A stretch of DNA of 38,553 bases. It comes from CAJBLF01 sp964545415. Lineage in GTDB: Bacteria; Patescibacteriota; Gracilibacteria; Absconditabacterales; Absconditicoccaceae. The notes under the pieces are model-generated. The model worked only from the letters and a program-made list of their open reading frames with translations, had not been told where the DNA came from and made no database searches. Location of the stretch: positions 1 through 38,553 of the forward strand of contig CAZJFP010000012.1 of assembly GCA_964545415.1 (NCBI GenBank). Reading direction: 5' to 3'. Shown one piece after another: positions 21,831 through 32,375 of the stretch. The translations under genes were made by a program, and so were the position numbers. Within the stretch, counting starts at the first letter, position 1; each line of letters starts with the position of its first letter.

Positions 21831-24029
21831 TTAATTGATTGTTTCCAAAATCACACCAGGATAATAATACTGCAATATTTGATTCACAGTCCATCATTGT
21901 TGAGCGAGATACTGCGCTCACTTTCCGCTCAATCCTACACCATGACCGTTGAAGTCAAAACATGGAGCAAAATCAAGTTTAGACTGCAGATATGGTGTAT
22001 CATTCCATCATCGCTTTTCTTTCGCTGATCGGGTGAATCCTGCAGAACAGCTGAAATACGGTAAGATAGGAACATATCCATCATACAAAATAACCTTATC
22101 TGAAATATCAGCCAATAATCAAGCAGACATAGAAGAGGTCTTTTCCCATCACGCACCCACGTACTTCTGGAACATATCAGGATTGTCTATTGCCTGATAA
22201 CTTGCTCCTGCAGGTATGGATGGATGAGTATTTTCACCATTGATATAAAATAAGGTATACATCTTTGCAAGCAACAACACGATCATCTGTTTATTCCTAT
22301 TCTCTGCATCACTGGTTTCTGCGATTCCTTTCATATAATTATCAAACGTAGTCCTGTTCATAACGACAGCTTGTTCCCCATAGGTTCATGTAGAAAGATT
22401 TTTTATCTGTTCTTTGTGCCGTATCAACGATCATCTAAAGGTATTCCATGGCGTACCTCCATAGGATTTTCTCGAATAATTAGCAACTGTTACCAATCAT
22501 CCATTCTCGGAAGAGATTTCAAGATCTTGAACAGAAATAGGATTTTCTACATCAGGAAGTCTGAGATAAATAAAGCCATTGCCTACTTCTACAGCAAGAG
22601 AGGTATACATGTAAGATTTTCCATCTGCAACGATACGACAGCCACCATCACAAGCAACATCATATCTCGGATAATTCATGCTAAGTTCATACAGAAGGAT
22701 AGTAAGTGGCGCATTGATTAATGTTGATATATCTTCCACCGTAATTTTCGAAGCAATTTTTGAGATATTTTGAGAAGATGCAGTAATTCCTTTTCTAGAC
22801 ATATATGCAGTTTTCTCATTACCAGCCAAAGTTGAGATATCATCCTTCCAAATAATATTGAGAGAAAACGTCTTGCTTCATGAAGCAGTAGTTGCTGTAA
22901 TAGTCTTGAGACCACTCGCTCATTTTTTGGTAATCGATATAACCAATGTATTGTCTACAGAAGCGCATGAATCAATAAGAATTGAGGTATCTTTTGTCGT
23001 ACAAGACGTTACTCCAGGCCACCTTATAGGCAATTCGAAAGTATCAGTCATCAGATCAGAGTAATACCATCCGACAACAGTAACTCCCCTATTTATAGAA
23101 GGTTTGTTAGTGACTGCCATAGGCGTACTTACCAAAGATACTGATGAAAGGTTTTTGCTGACTTGTTCTCTCAGTTCTGGCAATAAAGCATACAGATTAG
23201 TGCCCGGACAAGCAGTTACTCAAGCATCAGTATGTCAAGCTATAGCATAATTTGTATATGGTTCAAGATAAGGAACCTCATCAGACGCTTTGAAATATTG
23301 GACAGTGGATTTTGGTTTAATCTTGTATTTTCTTGCCAAAGAAGTAGTAAGTTGAGTCAATGATTTCAAAGCAGCATCTGTAGGGACATTAACATTGAAG
23401 TTTCCCATCAGTGAGATTCCCACACTCGGCGTATTATTCCAGCTCGTATGAGCTGCTACGACACCATCGCCTCATGCTCTTCCTTCATAAATGTTGCCAA
23501 ACGGATCGATAATAAAGTTATATCAGATATCTCATCGTCACTTGGTGAGCGTATGATATTTGTAGATATCCTGCAATTGCTTGATAACAGCACCCGTTCA
23601 TCAGGTAAATAAAGAAGTATTATCATCAGCGGTATGATGAATAATGATTTTAGATTTGTTTTTATGAATGCTTTCAGGCCATTTAAGATAATTACCGTTT
23701 GATGATTCACGATATTCTTCGACAGTCTGTTCTGTAGGAGTGACACTGATAAGATAATCTGTAGCTGCTTGCCCTTCATAGTCCTGTCTTTGGAGTTCAA
23801 GATATTTATCCATATCAGTCTCTAACAATTGAGCCATTTCAGCCTCTTTCTTGGCTGCACGAATTGCATCTCTTTCTGTCTTGGATTCACTAGCATATCT
23901 CCAAGATTCATTAGCACCCCATTGAGCACGAGTGATGATAGTCACTCCAGGAAGATTTCGTGAATATGCAGAAACAAAGGATATACATCCTACGAACATA
24001 CCTATAGTTATCAAAGCTTTCTTATACAT
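21831..24029 (-). CDS. N-acetylmuramoyl-L-alanine amidase-SpoIID fusion
   Basis: 732 residues, secreted (signal MYKKALITIGMFVGCISFVSA). Residues ~30-300: PGRP/amidase-2 fold with TRAQWGANE, zinc ligands in IIIHHTAD and HTDAGVTACPG. Middle ~300-430: Ig-like or cell-wall-binding segment with VVGWYYSDLM. C-terminal ~430-732: SpoIID domain with TTFDNYMKGIAETS (candidate catalytic Glu), ILPYFSCSAGFTRSAKE, FNGHGVGLSGKWAQYLAQQW and ILQYYYPGV. Amidase would cut stem peptides and SpoIID would cut the resulting denuded glycan, so one protein could do both steps. First gene of the 24029-17224 run. Confidence 0.9.
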
Positions 24030-24170
24030 TTCTACGTATACGAAAATAAAGCCAGATTATCATAGAAAAAAACCTCGTTTTTTCAATCGGAAATCCAATA
24101 TTTTTCCATTTGCCGTTGAAACCTCAGGACAAAAACATAGACTGCTGATACTTTATATGAAGTACATAGA

Positions 24171-25109
24171 ATGTTTACTCATCTCCACGGCCACAGTACC
24201 TTCTCCTTCCTCGAAGCGATAGGGAAACCTGCCGCTATAATAAACAAAGCGAAAGAACTCTGAATGAATACCATCGCCATTACCGACTACAACGGTATGT
24301 ACGGTATGGTAAAATTTTATCAGTTAGCGAAAGATGCAGGAATCAAACCCATCATAGGAGTAGAATTGGGATTTGTGATGGATATCGATTCGCACATACC
24401 GGAAAACCAGGTCGGGAATATAGTGATTATCGCAAAGACCAAAGAAGGATATCAAAGCATCATGGAATTGACGTCATTTGCGAACAAGGAAGGAATCAAA
24501 GGTAAGCCAAAGATAGACCTCCAATCCTTGAAAAAATTCTGAAGGGAAATTATTTGTATTTCAGGATGAGCTAATTCATGGCTAGGCAAGATGGTAACAC
24601 TCGATGAAAAAGAGTCCAAGATAGTGGAGATTATTCATCTTATCCAAGATACGATAGGAAAAGAGAATTTCTTTTTGGAAATCATCGCGCAAGACTACAA
24701 CGAAACGACGGAATCAAAAAAAACGAACGAATTTATATTCGCATTATCAGAAAAAGAACATATTTCTTGTGTAGTGAATAACAATTTTTTCTATCCTTCT
24801 CAAGAAGATAAACCAGCTCGAGAAGTAGCATTAGCTATCAAAGATGGATTGAAAATCTATGACGAAAACAGAAGAAAACCAAAAGGGCAATTCCATATCA
24901 TGTCCGAAGATGAAATCAGGAACACATTAAAAAACAATGGACTTGAAGAGACAACAATAAACAAGCTCATTGAAACCAACAATAGCATTGCAGACAGTAT
25001 CATAACAGCTATCGACCTCAACCAAGCGCTCTTCCCAAATTACGAAACACCGGAAGATGTGAAAGAATTGTACGAACAATACAAGGACAAACTCATCATA
25101 AAAGAATAA
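24171..25109 (+). CDS. Stand-alone PHP domain of DNA polymerase III alpha
   Basis: 312 residues matching only the N-terminal PHP domain of DnaE: MFTHLHGHSTFSFLEA (His4, His6, His8), AITDYNGMYGMVKFY, AGIKPIIGVELGF, IVIIAKTKEGYQSIMEL, EVALAIKDGLKIYD, FHIMSEDEIRNTL. It stops in TAA after FPNYETPEDVKELYEQYKD, where intact DnaE enters the polymerase palm; no polymerase region follows. The usual Asp-His of ITDHG is ITDYN, so several metal ligands look lost. It may pair with a separately encoded polymerase, or be a leftover copy. Two TGA glycines occur. Confidence 0.85.
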
Positions 25110-25131
25110 TATTGTGTTTCCCAACGATATA

Positions 25132-25260
25132 TATAGTATCTCTCATACAAGACACCTTATTCCCACTCTACCTCTACAGGTAACCGTTCTTTACATAGGA
25201 ATAAGTTGTAAATATTCAGATACTGGCATAGGTGCTGTCTCGTTTCGAGGCAGCATTTTT
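25132..25260 (+). ncRNA. Candidate small structured RNA with terminator
   Basis: An outer stem AGTATCT/AGATACT (25135-25141 with 25218-25224) encloses a 12-bp stem with one mismatch (25152-25163 with 25198-25209) and a small ACC/GGT hairpin. A strong terminator follows: TGCTGTCTCG/CGAGGCAGCA (25233-25242 with 25246-25255) and a T-run. No gene fits. It could be an independent RNA or just the 3' end of the PHP transcript. Family unknown. Confidence 0.45.
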
Positions 25261-25317
25261 CCGACTTTTAAAAAAGAGGGCCCGGGAAACAGGAAACCCT
25301 CAAAGGGTAAGAAAAAA

Positions 25318-25962
25318 CTAGCTCCATGATACAGATTCACATAATGATTGCCTGATCATTTCCTGGGTTTTTTCAATAGGTTGTTCTTCCGTGAGCTTTA
25401 TACGATAAATCCTCACACCAGCTTTTTCGGCTTCATCAATAATAGGAAGTGTCTTTTCACGGAAACTAGCAGTACGTTTGATGATGTTCTTTGGAGTGTC
25501 ATCAGGACGCTTTTGCAATATGCCTTTGCAATGAGGATCCTTACAAGGTCCACCAAGAACATGACCTTTGCGTAACGATGTCGCTGTTTTACAGACCGAA
25601 CATATCACACGATGTTCCATACGTCGGACAGCTATTTCATCAGCAACATCAAGATAGACGATAGCAATATTCTCTATCCGACACTTTTGAAGAACAAATC
25701 TCAGTTGTTCAAGAGTTCGAGGAAATCCATTGAAAAGAACATTTTTCATAGAAGATGAAGCAAGAAGACGAAATACATCAGGATCAGGGACTAATTGACC
25801 TTGTTCAATGTATTTTTTACGTACATCATCATCTTGAGAAAGGAAAGCACTGAAACTCAGATAAGCAAGACCAAGTTTTTCAGCGATAAAAGATCCATGA
25901 GTGTCTTTACCAGAGCCATATTGTCCCAACAAAAACACAGTTGTTATTTTTTTGTGTATCAT
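25318..25962 (-). CDS. adk: Adenylate kinase-like nucleoside monophosphate kinase
   Basis: 214 residues. Walker A FLLGQYGSGKDTHG (GKDT instead of the usual GKGT), NGFPRTLEQL, a Cys4-type zinc lid CSVCKTATSLRKGHVLGGPC followed by KDPHCKG, and KRPDDTPKNIIKRTASFREK. Together they fit adenylate kinase with zinc-binding lid. The gene uses no TGA and ends in TAG; arginine is mostly CGT. The Arg expected in GFPRT is a CGA codon, which would read Trp under the code inferred here, so this gene is the one clear conflict with CGA=Trp. Start is at 25962. Confidence 0.85.
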   Translation of the reverse strand: MIHKKITTVFLLGQYGSGKDTHGSFIAEKLGLAYLSFSAFLSQDDDVRKKYIEQGQLVPDPDVFRLLASSSMKNVLFNGFPRTLEQLRFVLQKCRIENIAIVYLDVADEIAVRRMEHRVICSVCKTATSLRKGHVLGGPCKDPHCKGILQKRPDDTPKNIIKRTASFREKTLPIIDEAEKAGVRIYRIKLTEEQPIEKTQEMIRQSLCESVSWS

Positions 25963-26020
25963 AGGTATATTATTTTTTGTTTAGGTCCAAAACATAGCAA
26001 TTCCCCAAAAAAAATCAAGA

Positions 26021-26051
26021 AAAGAAAAAAGGAGCCTGAAAGACAGGCTCC
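26021..26051 (-). terminator. Terminator-like hairpin upstream of adk
   Basis: GGAGCCTG/CAGGCTCC (26031-26038 with 26044-26051), 5-base loop; on the minus strand a T-run (26021-26030) follows. It is about 60 bases upstream of the adk start, with no minus-strand gene before it, so it may attenuate adk or end an antisense transcript. Confidence 0.7.
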
Positions 26052-26091
26052 TGTTCAAAACGCATTACAACCCTAAACAAAATAAGAAACT

Positions 26092-26265
26092 ATGAAAAAA
26101 GGTAACATACCTATACTCATTTGTCATAATAAAACAAGGCAAAATACAAATTACCCATATTGTTTGAAATCATATCGTATAGACAAGGCAAATCGTGAAA
26201 AAATAGAAGAATCTAGAGAATATCTGTCAAAAAATTTCCTCTCTTTCCAAAAGTTTTTTTTGTAA
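26092..26265 (+). CDS. Possible small protein, 57 residues
   Basis: ATG to TAA, opening MKKGNIPILICHNKTRQNTN and continuing with a Cys pair region (ICHN, YPYCLK) and a helical KIEESREYLSKNF tail. No family recognised. It lies 40 bases after the hairpin at 26031-26051 in the 420-base adk-uvrD gap. No TGA codon supports or refutes it. The rest of this gap (26266-26381) is AT-rich and holds a TATAAT at 26277-26282. Confidence 0.35.
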   Translation: MKKGNIPILICHNKTRQNTNYPYCLKSYRIDKANREKIEESREYLSKNFLSFQKFFL

Positions 26266-26345
26266 AGGAGAAAATGTATAATGAAATTGAAACACGGAAC
26301 ATTTTCACTACACTCCCCAAAAACAAGCATATTTTTTATTTTGAA

Positions 26346-26380
26346 TTCTATATTCTGAATTCTACATTCTAAATGCTAAA
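26346..26380. repeat. ATTCTA-type low-complexity run before uvrD
   Basis: TTCTATATTCTGAATTCTACATTCTAAA-like repeats just upstream of the uvrD ATG; related runs occur inside uvrD (26713-26750). Confidence 0.6.
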
Positions 26381-26381
26381 C

Positions 26382-28631
26382 ATGGATATCAAAACGTACA
26401 TTTCAGAACAACTGAACGAAGAACAGACCAAAGCCGCACTTCACACCGATACGTCATCGCTCATTATAGCAGGTGCAGGAAGCTGAAAGACAAGAGTGCT
26501 TACATACAAGATTGCCTACCTCATCCGAGGAAAGCATATTCCTATCACGAGAGTATTAGCAGTTACGTTCACCAACAAAGCAGCCAATGAGATGAGAGAA
26601 AGATTGGTCAAAATCTCGGAAGAGATTTCTGCTATCAAAACAGACACAGCTCCACAAAAAGCAGAAATCGCCGGCGATAGCATCGATGATTTTTTGCAAA
26701 GCATAGAATGATCTTCTCCTTCTACTTCCTACATTCTACCTTCTACTTCACTCAAGCGGATAGGAACCTTTCATAGCATCTTTTTGAAGATACTCAAAGA
26801 AGACATAGAAAAATTAGAGAGAAAATACACCAAGAATTTCTGAATATTGGATACTAATGAAACGCAAACAGTCATCAAAGACATCCTCAAAAGAATGAAT
26901 CTTCAGGACGTCTACAAAGCGAACGAAATAAAAGGGTTTATCTCCACACAAAAAAACAATGGAATAAAACCAAAGATGTTTCTCAGTAGCAGCAAATCCG
27001 ACTACGATCAGCATATGGGTCAGATCTACGAAGAATACCAAAAAGCCCTCGAAAAAGCCAATTCGCTCGACTTCGATGACCTGCTTATGCTCCCCTATCT
27101 GCTCTTCAAAAAAAACAAAGAGACATTAACCAAACGACAGAACAAATTCGACTTCATTCTCGTAGACGAAGCTCAGGATACGAATTGGATCCAGTTCGAA
27201 CTCATGAAGATGATGACCGGATGATGAGCTAATATCACGATGATCGGAGATGATTTCCAAAGTATCTATGGACGAAGATGAGCACTTATGGAAAACTTTT
27301 TGAACGTAAAGAAATATCGACCGGATATCCAGATGTTCAAATTGCAGATCAATTATCGTAGCAAACCGCACATCGTCCAAGCAGGCAATCACATCATCAA
27401 GCACAACGTGAATCAGTATCAGAAAGAAATTGTTCCTCATAGAACAGGAGAAGATAAGATCACTATTTTTTCTCATGGAAGCGAAATGGATGAGGCAGCG
27501 AATATCGTCGATATGATCAAAAAGATGAAAGAGGGAAATAAGATCAAATCACGAGGAAATATCGCAATATTATATAGGACCAACGCACAATCATCGCCTT
27601 TCGAACAATTATTTCTGCAAGAAGGGATTCCGTACAAAGTCTACGGAGCGTTCAAGTTTTTTGAAAGAAAAGAAGTCAAAGATATCATCTCCTACATCAA
27701 ACAGCTCTTGAATCCTGCAGACAGCATCTCACTCAAAAGGATTTTGAATATTCCCAACAGAAAAATCTGAAAGACGACCTTGGATGGACTCGAAGAACAC
27801 GCCATCATACAAAATGTCACGCTCATGGATATCCTTGCTCAGGTAGCGCAAGATTCTCCTACGATCAAAGTAACTCCACAAGCCAAAAAAGGAATCCAGG
27901 AATATCTACACACCATGATCGCACTCCAAGAATATATGAAAGACAACACGGCGTCAGCTACAATAGAAACCTTAGTCAAAAAGATAAAATATAGAGACTA
28001 TCTCATCAAGGAAGAAGGAAGCGAAACCGCTGCCGACGAAAAATTCGAAAACGTCGGACAGATCATCAATATGGCAGAAAAATATGTAGAAAAAGGAGAA
28101 GATGCACTCAGACAATTCCTCGAAGAAGTAGCATTACTTTCTGATATTTCAGAAAACGAACAAGGAGATATCGATGCAGTGAAATTGATGACCGTTCACT
28201 CAAGCAAAGGATTGGAATTCCCTATTGTTTTCGTCTGCGGACTCGAAGATTATGTCTTTCCATTGGGAAACGCGATGATGGAACCGAAATTATTGGAAGA
28301 AGAAAGAAGACTGATGTACGTCGCCGTCACCAGAGCAAAAGACGTCCTCTTCCTTTCCCATGCACACTCGAGAATGACACGAGGACAGACAAAAAACAAT
28401 CCGCCAAGCAGATTCTTGGACGAGATACCGGAAGAATTGAAGAAAAAATTCGATCTCGGCGGAGAAGCTGCCGCAAAATGACCAGACATAGAAGAAGGCG
28501 ATACCGTAAAACATAAATTATTCTGAACCGGATACGTCCTAGAAGTACGGAACAATCTTGCGATAGTAAAATTTCACAATCCGAAATTCTGAGTCAGAAA
28601 AATAGAGATGAGATTTTTACAAGTCATATAA
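26382..28631 (+). CDS. uvrD: UvrD/PcrA-family DNA helicase
   Basis: 749 residues, superfamily 1A. Walker A LIIAGAGSGKTRVLTYK (the G of SGKT is TGA, residue 35), AVTFTNKAANEM, IGTFHS, DFILVDEAQDTNW, MIGDDFQSIYGWRGA, LQINYRSKPHIV, AILYRTNAQSS, LMTVHSSKGLEFPIVFVCGLE and RRLMYVAVTRAKD. Trp in YGWRGA (27273-27275) and in TWGQTKNNPPSRF are CGA. The C-terminal KHKLFGTGYVLEV is the PcrA-type Tudor tail. Used in mismatch and excision repair and in clearing RNA polymerase or recombination proteins. A serine/threonine-rich insert at residues 110-124 comes from a low-complexity repeat. Confidence 0.95.
26713..26750. repeat. ATTCTACTTC-type insert inside uvrD
   Basis: TTCTACTTCCTACATTCTAC-like repeats in frame, coding SPSTSYILPSTS between motif Ia and the IGTFHS motif. 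Confidence 0.65.
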
Positions 28632-28655
28632 ACAAAAATAAAGACAACAGCAAAG

Positions 28656-28684
28656 ACAACAGACCGTAAATCTGTTGTTTTTTG
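28656..28684 (+). terminator. Terminator after uvrD
   Basis: ACAACAGA/TCTGTTGT stem (28656-28663 with 28671-28678), 7-base loop, T-run. Placed 25 bases after the uvrD stop. Confidence 0.85.
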
Positions 28685-28733
28685 TTTTAATTAAATTATA
28701 GTATTGACATATAATTTATAAATAAAGGTGTAG

Positions 28734-30539
28734 ATGTATTATTGAGAATCACAAGACCCCTATTGCAACATTGATATGAAATATCATTTCAAAGAGCATC
28801 TCCCTATGGATGAATTTGCCAAAGGCAATTTTTCTCAAGCCCACAAAATCATAGATACCTATAGAGAATATCTCAAAAAATGCATAACATCATCCACGTA
28901 CAAAACCACGTGAGGAGAAGAAAATATCAGTACATATCTTCAAAAAGAATTGGCGAACCTAGAACAGCAAGAAAAAGAACGAACAGAAAAAAAAATTCAA
29001 GCGATACAAGAAATTGATGATATCCAGAAAAAAATCAATAATAAAAAACAGACATTCAAGGAAGAAGGGAAAGGGAATAAATTCTGGGATATCTATTTCA
29101 ATTATCTAGAAAAAAACGATTGGAACATGCATAGTCTCAAACATGCCTTCAATGAAAGCACAGAAAACGAATATAAAATGACTCATATTCCAAAGGACCA
29201 CATCCAAGAATTGCACCAAGTGTTTGAAAATTTCATTGCGTCTGCACCAGCATATAGAGACCAATTAGAAGCGCTTGGAAAAGAAATATTTTATGCTAAA
29301 AAAAGAAGAAACGAAGCTAATCATATGCTCACGCACAAATCCAACTACATGAATATAAGAAAACAGATTGATGATATCAAAACAGGGAAAGAATATATAA
29401 GGATAACAAACCAGATACACAAAGATATATTCAGAACATTCAAAAAGATGGACCATTTAGGTTGTATTGTAGATGAAAGAAGTCTGCAAGAAATATACAC
29501 AAGTATAATGACGACAGAGCTCATCACGGATTACACTACAAACAAAAATGTAAAAAAAGGTCTTATCAGAAGCCATACGGACAAATTAGGGTTATTCGAT
29601 CATATCCGAATGATCTATAAGAACAACTCTCAAATGTTTCTGCAGATAAAAACAGGAAGAGAACATTCAAGTGAAAGTGTATATTACGGACAGCTCATGA
29701 AAGAAAAAATAGAACAGCTTGCTGAAGAATCAAAAAAAATATTGGAAAAGATTCCAGCAATGTCCGGATATTTTCGATTGAGCGAAGATGCCAGTCAAGA
29801 AGAAATAGATATACGAAAAAACATATGAGAGAATGAACGAAAAAAAACCTTTATAAAAGATCTGATAGCACACTTCAAAGAGTCATTACAAAGTCCAAAA
29901 GAAAAAGGACATTGGCGCCGACAACCAGACGACAAACTCAAGAAATTCTTTGAAGGGATATACCTAGTGACAGATAGTTATGAATTTGAGAAGTACTGCG
30001 AAAGATTATGAGATCTAGATGCAAACAGATATCGAGAAATTCTAGGAATCGAAGGAAAGATGCTTTTGAAACAAATCTACCAAGCAATGGATCCAAAAGA
30101 GCAATCAATCATAACACATCAATACGAAACACGATGAGATTTTGACGATATCATAAAAGATGTAGAACTAAAAAAAGAGCAACAAAGAGAGAGGCAATTG
30201 AAACTTTTTGACTTTGCGCCGATATACAATCTCAATGGATATGTAGAATACTGTATAGAATATATCAAATCGCAGATACATGATATTTCTTATGAACAAA
30301 GTAGGACAGTAGAAAACGCACTACGAAAAACACTGCAAGATCAATGATACAAAGGATATATAGATACATGAGCAGATATGCTACCGATTTCCGATGTCGA
30401 ATTTATAGAAAAAGTAAAAAAATGCAGATGAGGCAAAATAGTATCCCTCAGACTCAAGAAAGCAAATAGTAGATTATTGCCTGATATCAATGAACGGATA
30501 ACAAAGATGAAAAAGACTATTAAAGGAGATATTAGATAA
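28734..30539 (+). CDS. Hypothetical coiled-coil protein, 601 residues
   Basis: Not recognised. Highly charged and helical; long Glu/Lys/Gln stretches near residues 75-110 (EQQEKERTEKKIQAIQEID) suggest a coiled coil. No signal peptide or membrane helix. About ten TGA codons are spread along the whole length, including the C-terminal third, which shows the reading frame is one gene (the standard code would give a 292-residue piece plus fragments). The only in-frame start near the promoter-like AT-rich region is ATG 28734. A TTGACA at 28704 has no matching -10. Confidence 0.8.
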
Positions 30540-30659
30540 AAATATTTTTCATAAGTATATGTTAAAAATCAAAAAACAGAAAAAAATCTCAAATCATCTA
30601 ATATTGATTTTTTCGAGAAAATAAGTATATGTAATCATACACCAATAATTATATAACCT

Positions 30660-30800
30660 ATGAAGGTACTTACAAAAATTGTATCGATGGCTAAGGCCAT
30701 CTTTTTCCGACTCTTAGGGATAAGAGCAGAATCAGAATATGATCTAAACGATTTAGGATTGACAGACGCAGATATCCGTGCTGATCTCCCTGGTCTCTAA
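30660..30800 (+). CDS. DUF1127-like small protein, 46 residues
   Basis: Starts MKVLTKIVSMAKAIFFRLLG and ends YDLNDLGLTDADIRADLPGL. The tail L-x-D-[LI]-G-L-T-x-x-D-I is the core of the DUF1127/YjiS motif, preceded by an amphipathic helix. Small proteins of that group act in phosphate, polyamine or stress responses in other bacteria; here the function is open. It has its own strong terminator at 30832-30858. The resemblance is by eye only. Confidence 0.6.
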   Translation: MKVLTKIVSMAKAIFFRLLGIRAESEYDLNDLGLTDADIRADLPGL

Positions 30801-30831
30801 CCATTGATACAATCAAGTACACTATTTATTG

Positions 30832-30858
30832 CCGGACGTATCTCGTCCGGTTTTTTTT
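30832..30858 (+). terminator. Intrinsic terminator
   Basis: CCGGACG/CGTCCGG stem (30832-30838 with 30844-30850), then eight T. The T-run overlaps the stop codon of the convergent HAD gene. Confidence 0.92.
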
Positions 30859-31492
30859 ATAAGATATCCAGCAATTGCTTCAGTGTCGAGATAGAGACAT
30901 AATCAGAATGATATACAATACCAGCAGAAGATCTATCGATATGAACAGGATCGATACCAGCATTCTTCGCTCATTGTATGTCGGAAATGATATTATCACC
31001 AACCATAACCATTTCATCTGACACATATCACGAAATCTCTTTCAGACGATCGAATATCTTCCTATCAGGTTTTTTTGCTCCTACTTCATATGATAATACT
31101 TTGTAATCAAACGTATCCTTAGGAATAAGATGAGATAATGGATAACTATAGGGCTTGCTCAAGTTAGAGATGACTGCAGTAGCATATCACTGGTGTTTCA
31201 ATGAAGTTATCATAGGAAGAAAATCCTCATACAAGGAAGCAGAAGAAAGTTGTTGCTGTATGACAGATTGCAAATCAAGCAAAATTTCATCAATACGTTG
31301 ATGCGAAGCAAAGGTTTTTGGAATCATATCTTTGATATCCTTATCAGTCGTCTGCAAAGCTTCAGCAAGTTGTTTCAAAAAAAATCCATGCATTCACAAC
31401 TGAGCGAAAGCATTCCTATACGGATTAGGACCTTTTGGTATATACACAAACGTATCATACATATCAAATGCTATAAGCTTTTTCTCTTTCAT
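30857..31492 (-). CDS. HAD-superfamily hydrolase
   Basis: 211 residues. Motif I LIAFDMYDTFVY (nucleophile Asp10), motif II TAVISNLS, Lys of motif III in VGAKKPDRKIF, and motif IV VMVGDNIISDIQGAKNAGI. This is the cap-type haloacid-dehalogenase/phosphatase fold (subfamily IA-like). The small-molecule phosphate substrate cannot be told. One TGA glycine (QLGMHGF) and another in KHQGYA are needed to join the gene. Confidence 0.88.
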
Positions 31493-31591
31493 TGTTCTAT
31501 AAGGATAAACAACATTTTATATACAGATTTCTTGCTAAAATTCCACAAAAAACATCCTTGCAAGGAATTTAGAAAACTATATGAATATATC

Positions 31592-31622
31592 ACAATTCAA
31601 TCTTTCAATCTTTCAATTTTCC
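31592..31622. repeat. TTCAATC-type low-complexity run
   Basis: Repeats of TTCAATCTTTCAATC in the short gap before the CoA-binding gene. Confidence 0.55.
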
Positions 31623-31625
31623 AAA

Positions 31626-32006
31626 ATGATCAACAAAAATTTTCTCTATGCCGTCGTCGGTGCATCCAACAATGAAGAAAAATATGGATATAAAGTTTTC
31701 AAGGATCTCTTGGAAGGATGATATCACGTTTTGCCTATCAACCCAAACGAGAAAGAGATACTGGGAGCAAAGGTCCACCCTAGTCTTTCCGCTACAGAGA
31801 AAAAAATCGATGTCGTTATTTTTGTAACACCTCCTGCAGTGACAGAAAAAGTATTGGAAGAAACAAAAAAGCTAAACATACAAAATGTTTGGATGCAACC
31901 ATGAGCACAAAGCGATGCAGCGATAGATTTTTGCAAAAAAAATTCCATAGAATGTATCCATGATGCATGCATCATGATTCAAAGAAAAAATCCAAGACAA
32001 TCATAG
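31626..32006 (+). CDS. CoA-binding domain protein (YccU-like)
   Basis: 126 residues, one Rossmann-like CoA_binding domain: LYAVVGASNNEEKYGYKVFK, LEGGYHVLPINPNE, DVVIFVTPPAVTEKVLEE and NVWMQPGAQSDAAIDFCKKN. This is the stand-alone small-protein group, related to succinyl-CoA synthetase alpha N-terminus. Precise role is unknown. Two glycines (EGGYH, QPGAQ) are TGA. Confidence 0.88.
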
Positions 32007-32375
32007 CACACAAAAAATATCGCCATATTGACTTTTTCATAATCATTTTTTAACAGTTCTTATCTAGGATTTCTCACAAAAAACAAAAAAATGTCTACAT
32101 AAGAATTTCGATGAGAAAGATGTGGTACCTCCTAAGAAAAAATAGAGAAATAATAACATTATTTATATATTAAATTTGATATGTAAACTGAATTTTTTTA
32201 GAATACGGTTTTTTATTAGATGAGAAGCCAAAAAAAACAAATACCATTTTTTAAAAAAAATTGTCGTTATGTTTGCTTTTTTTATTTCCTTACATATAAA
32301 AATTGTAGCAAGGAAAATTTAGCTTTCAATGGTTAAATTTCTACCTGGCATTTTATCTCTTATTATATACCACAA
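32007..32375. other. AT-rich intergenic region
   Basis: About 370 bases without a supportable gene on either strand. Its only clear content is the promoter at 32273-32300 for the Lys/Ala-rich gene. Confidence 0.5.
32273..32300 (+). promoter_or_regulatory. Promoter of the Lys/Ala-rich gene
   Basis: TTGCTT (32273-32278), 16 bases, TATAAA (32295-32300); implies a ~70-base leader before the ATG at 32376. Confidence 0.5.

Noticed and set aside
28704..28715. TTGACA as promoter of the 601-residue gene
   Set aside because: No -10 box lies 16-18 bases downstream; the TATAAT overlaps the -35 itself.
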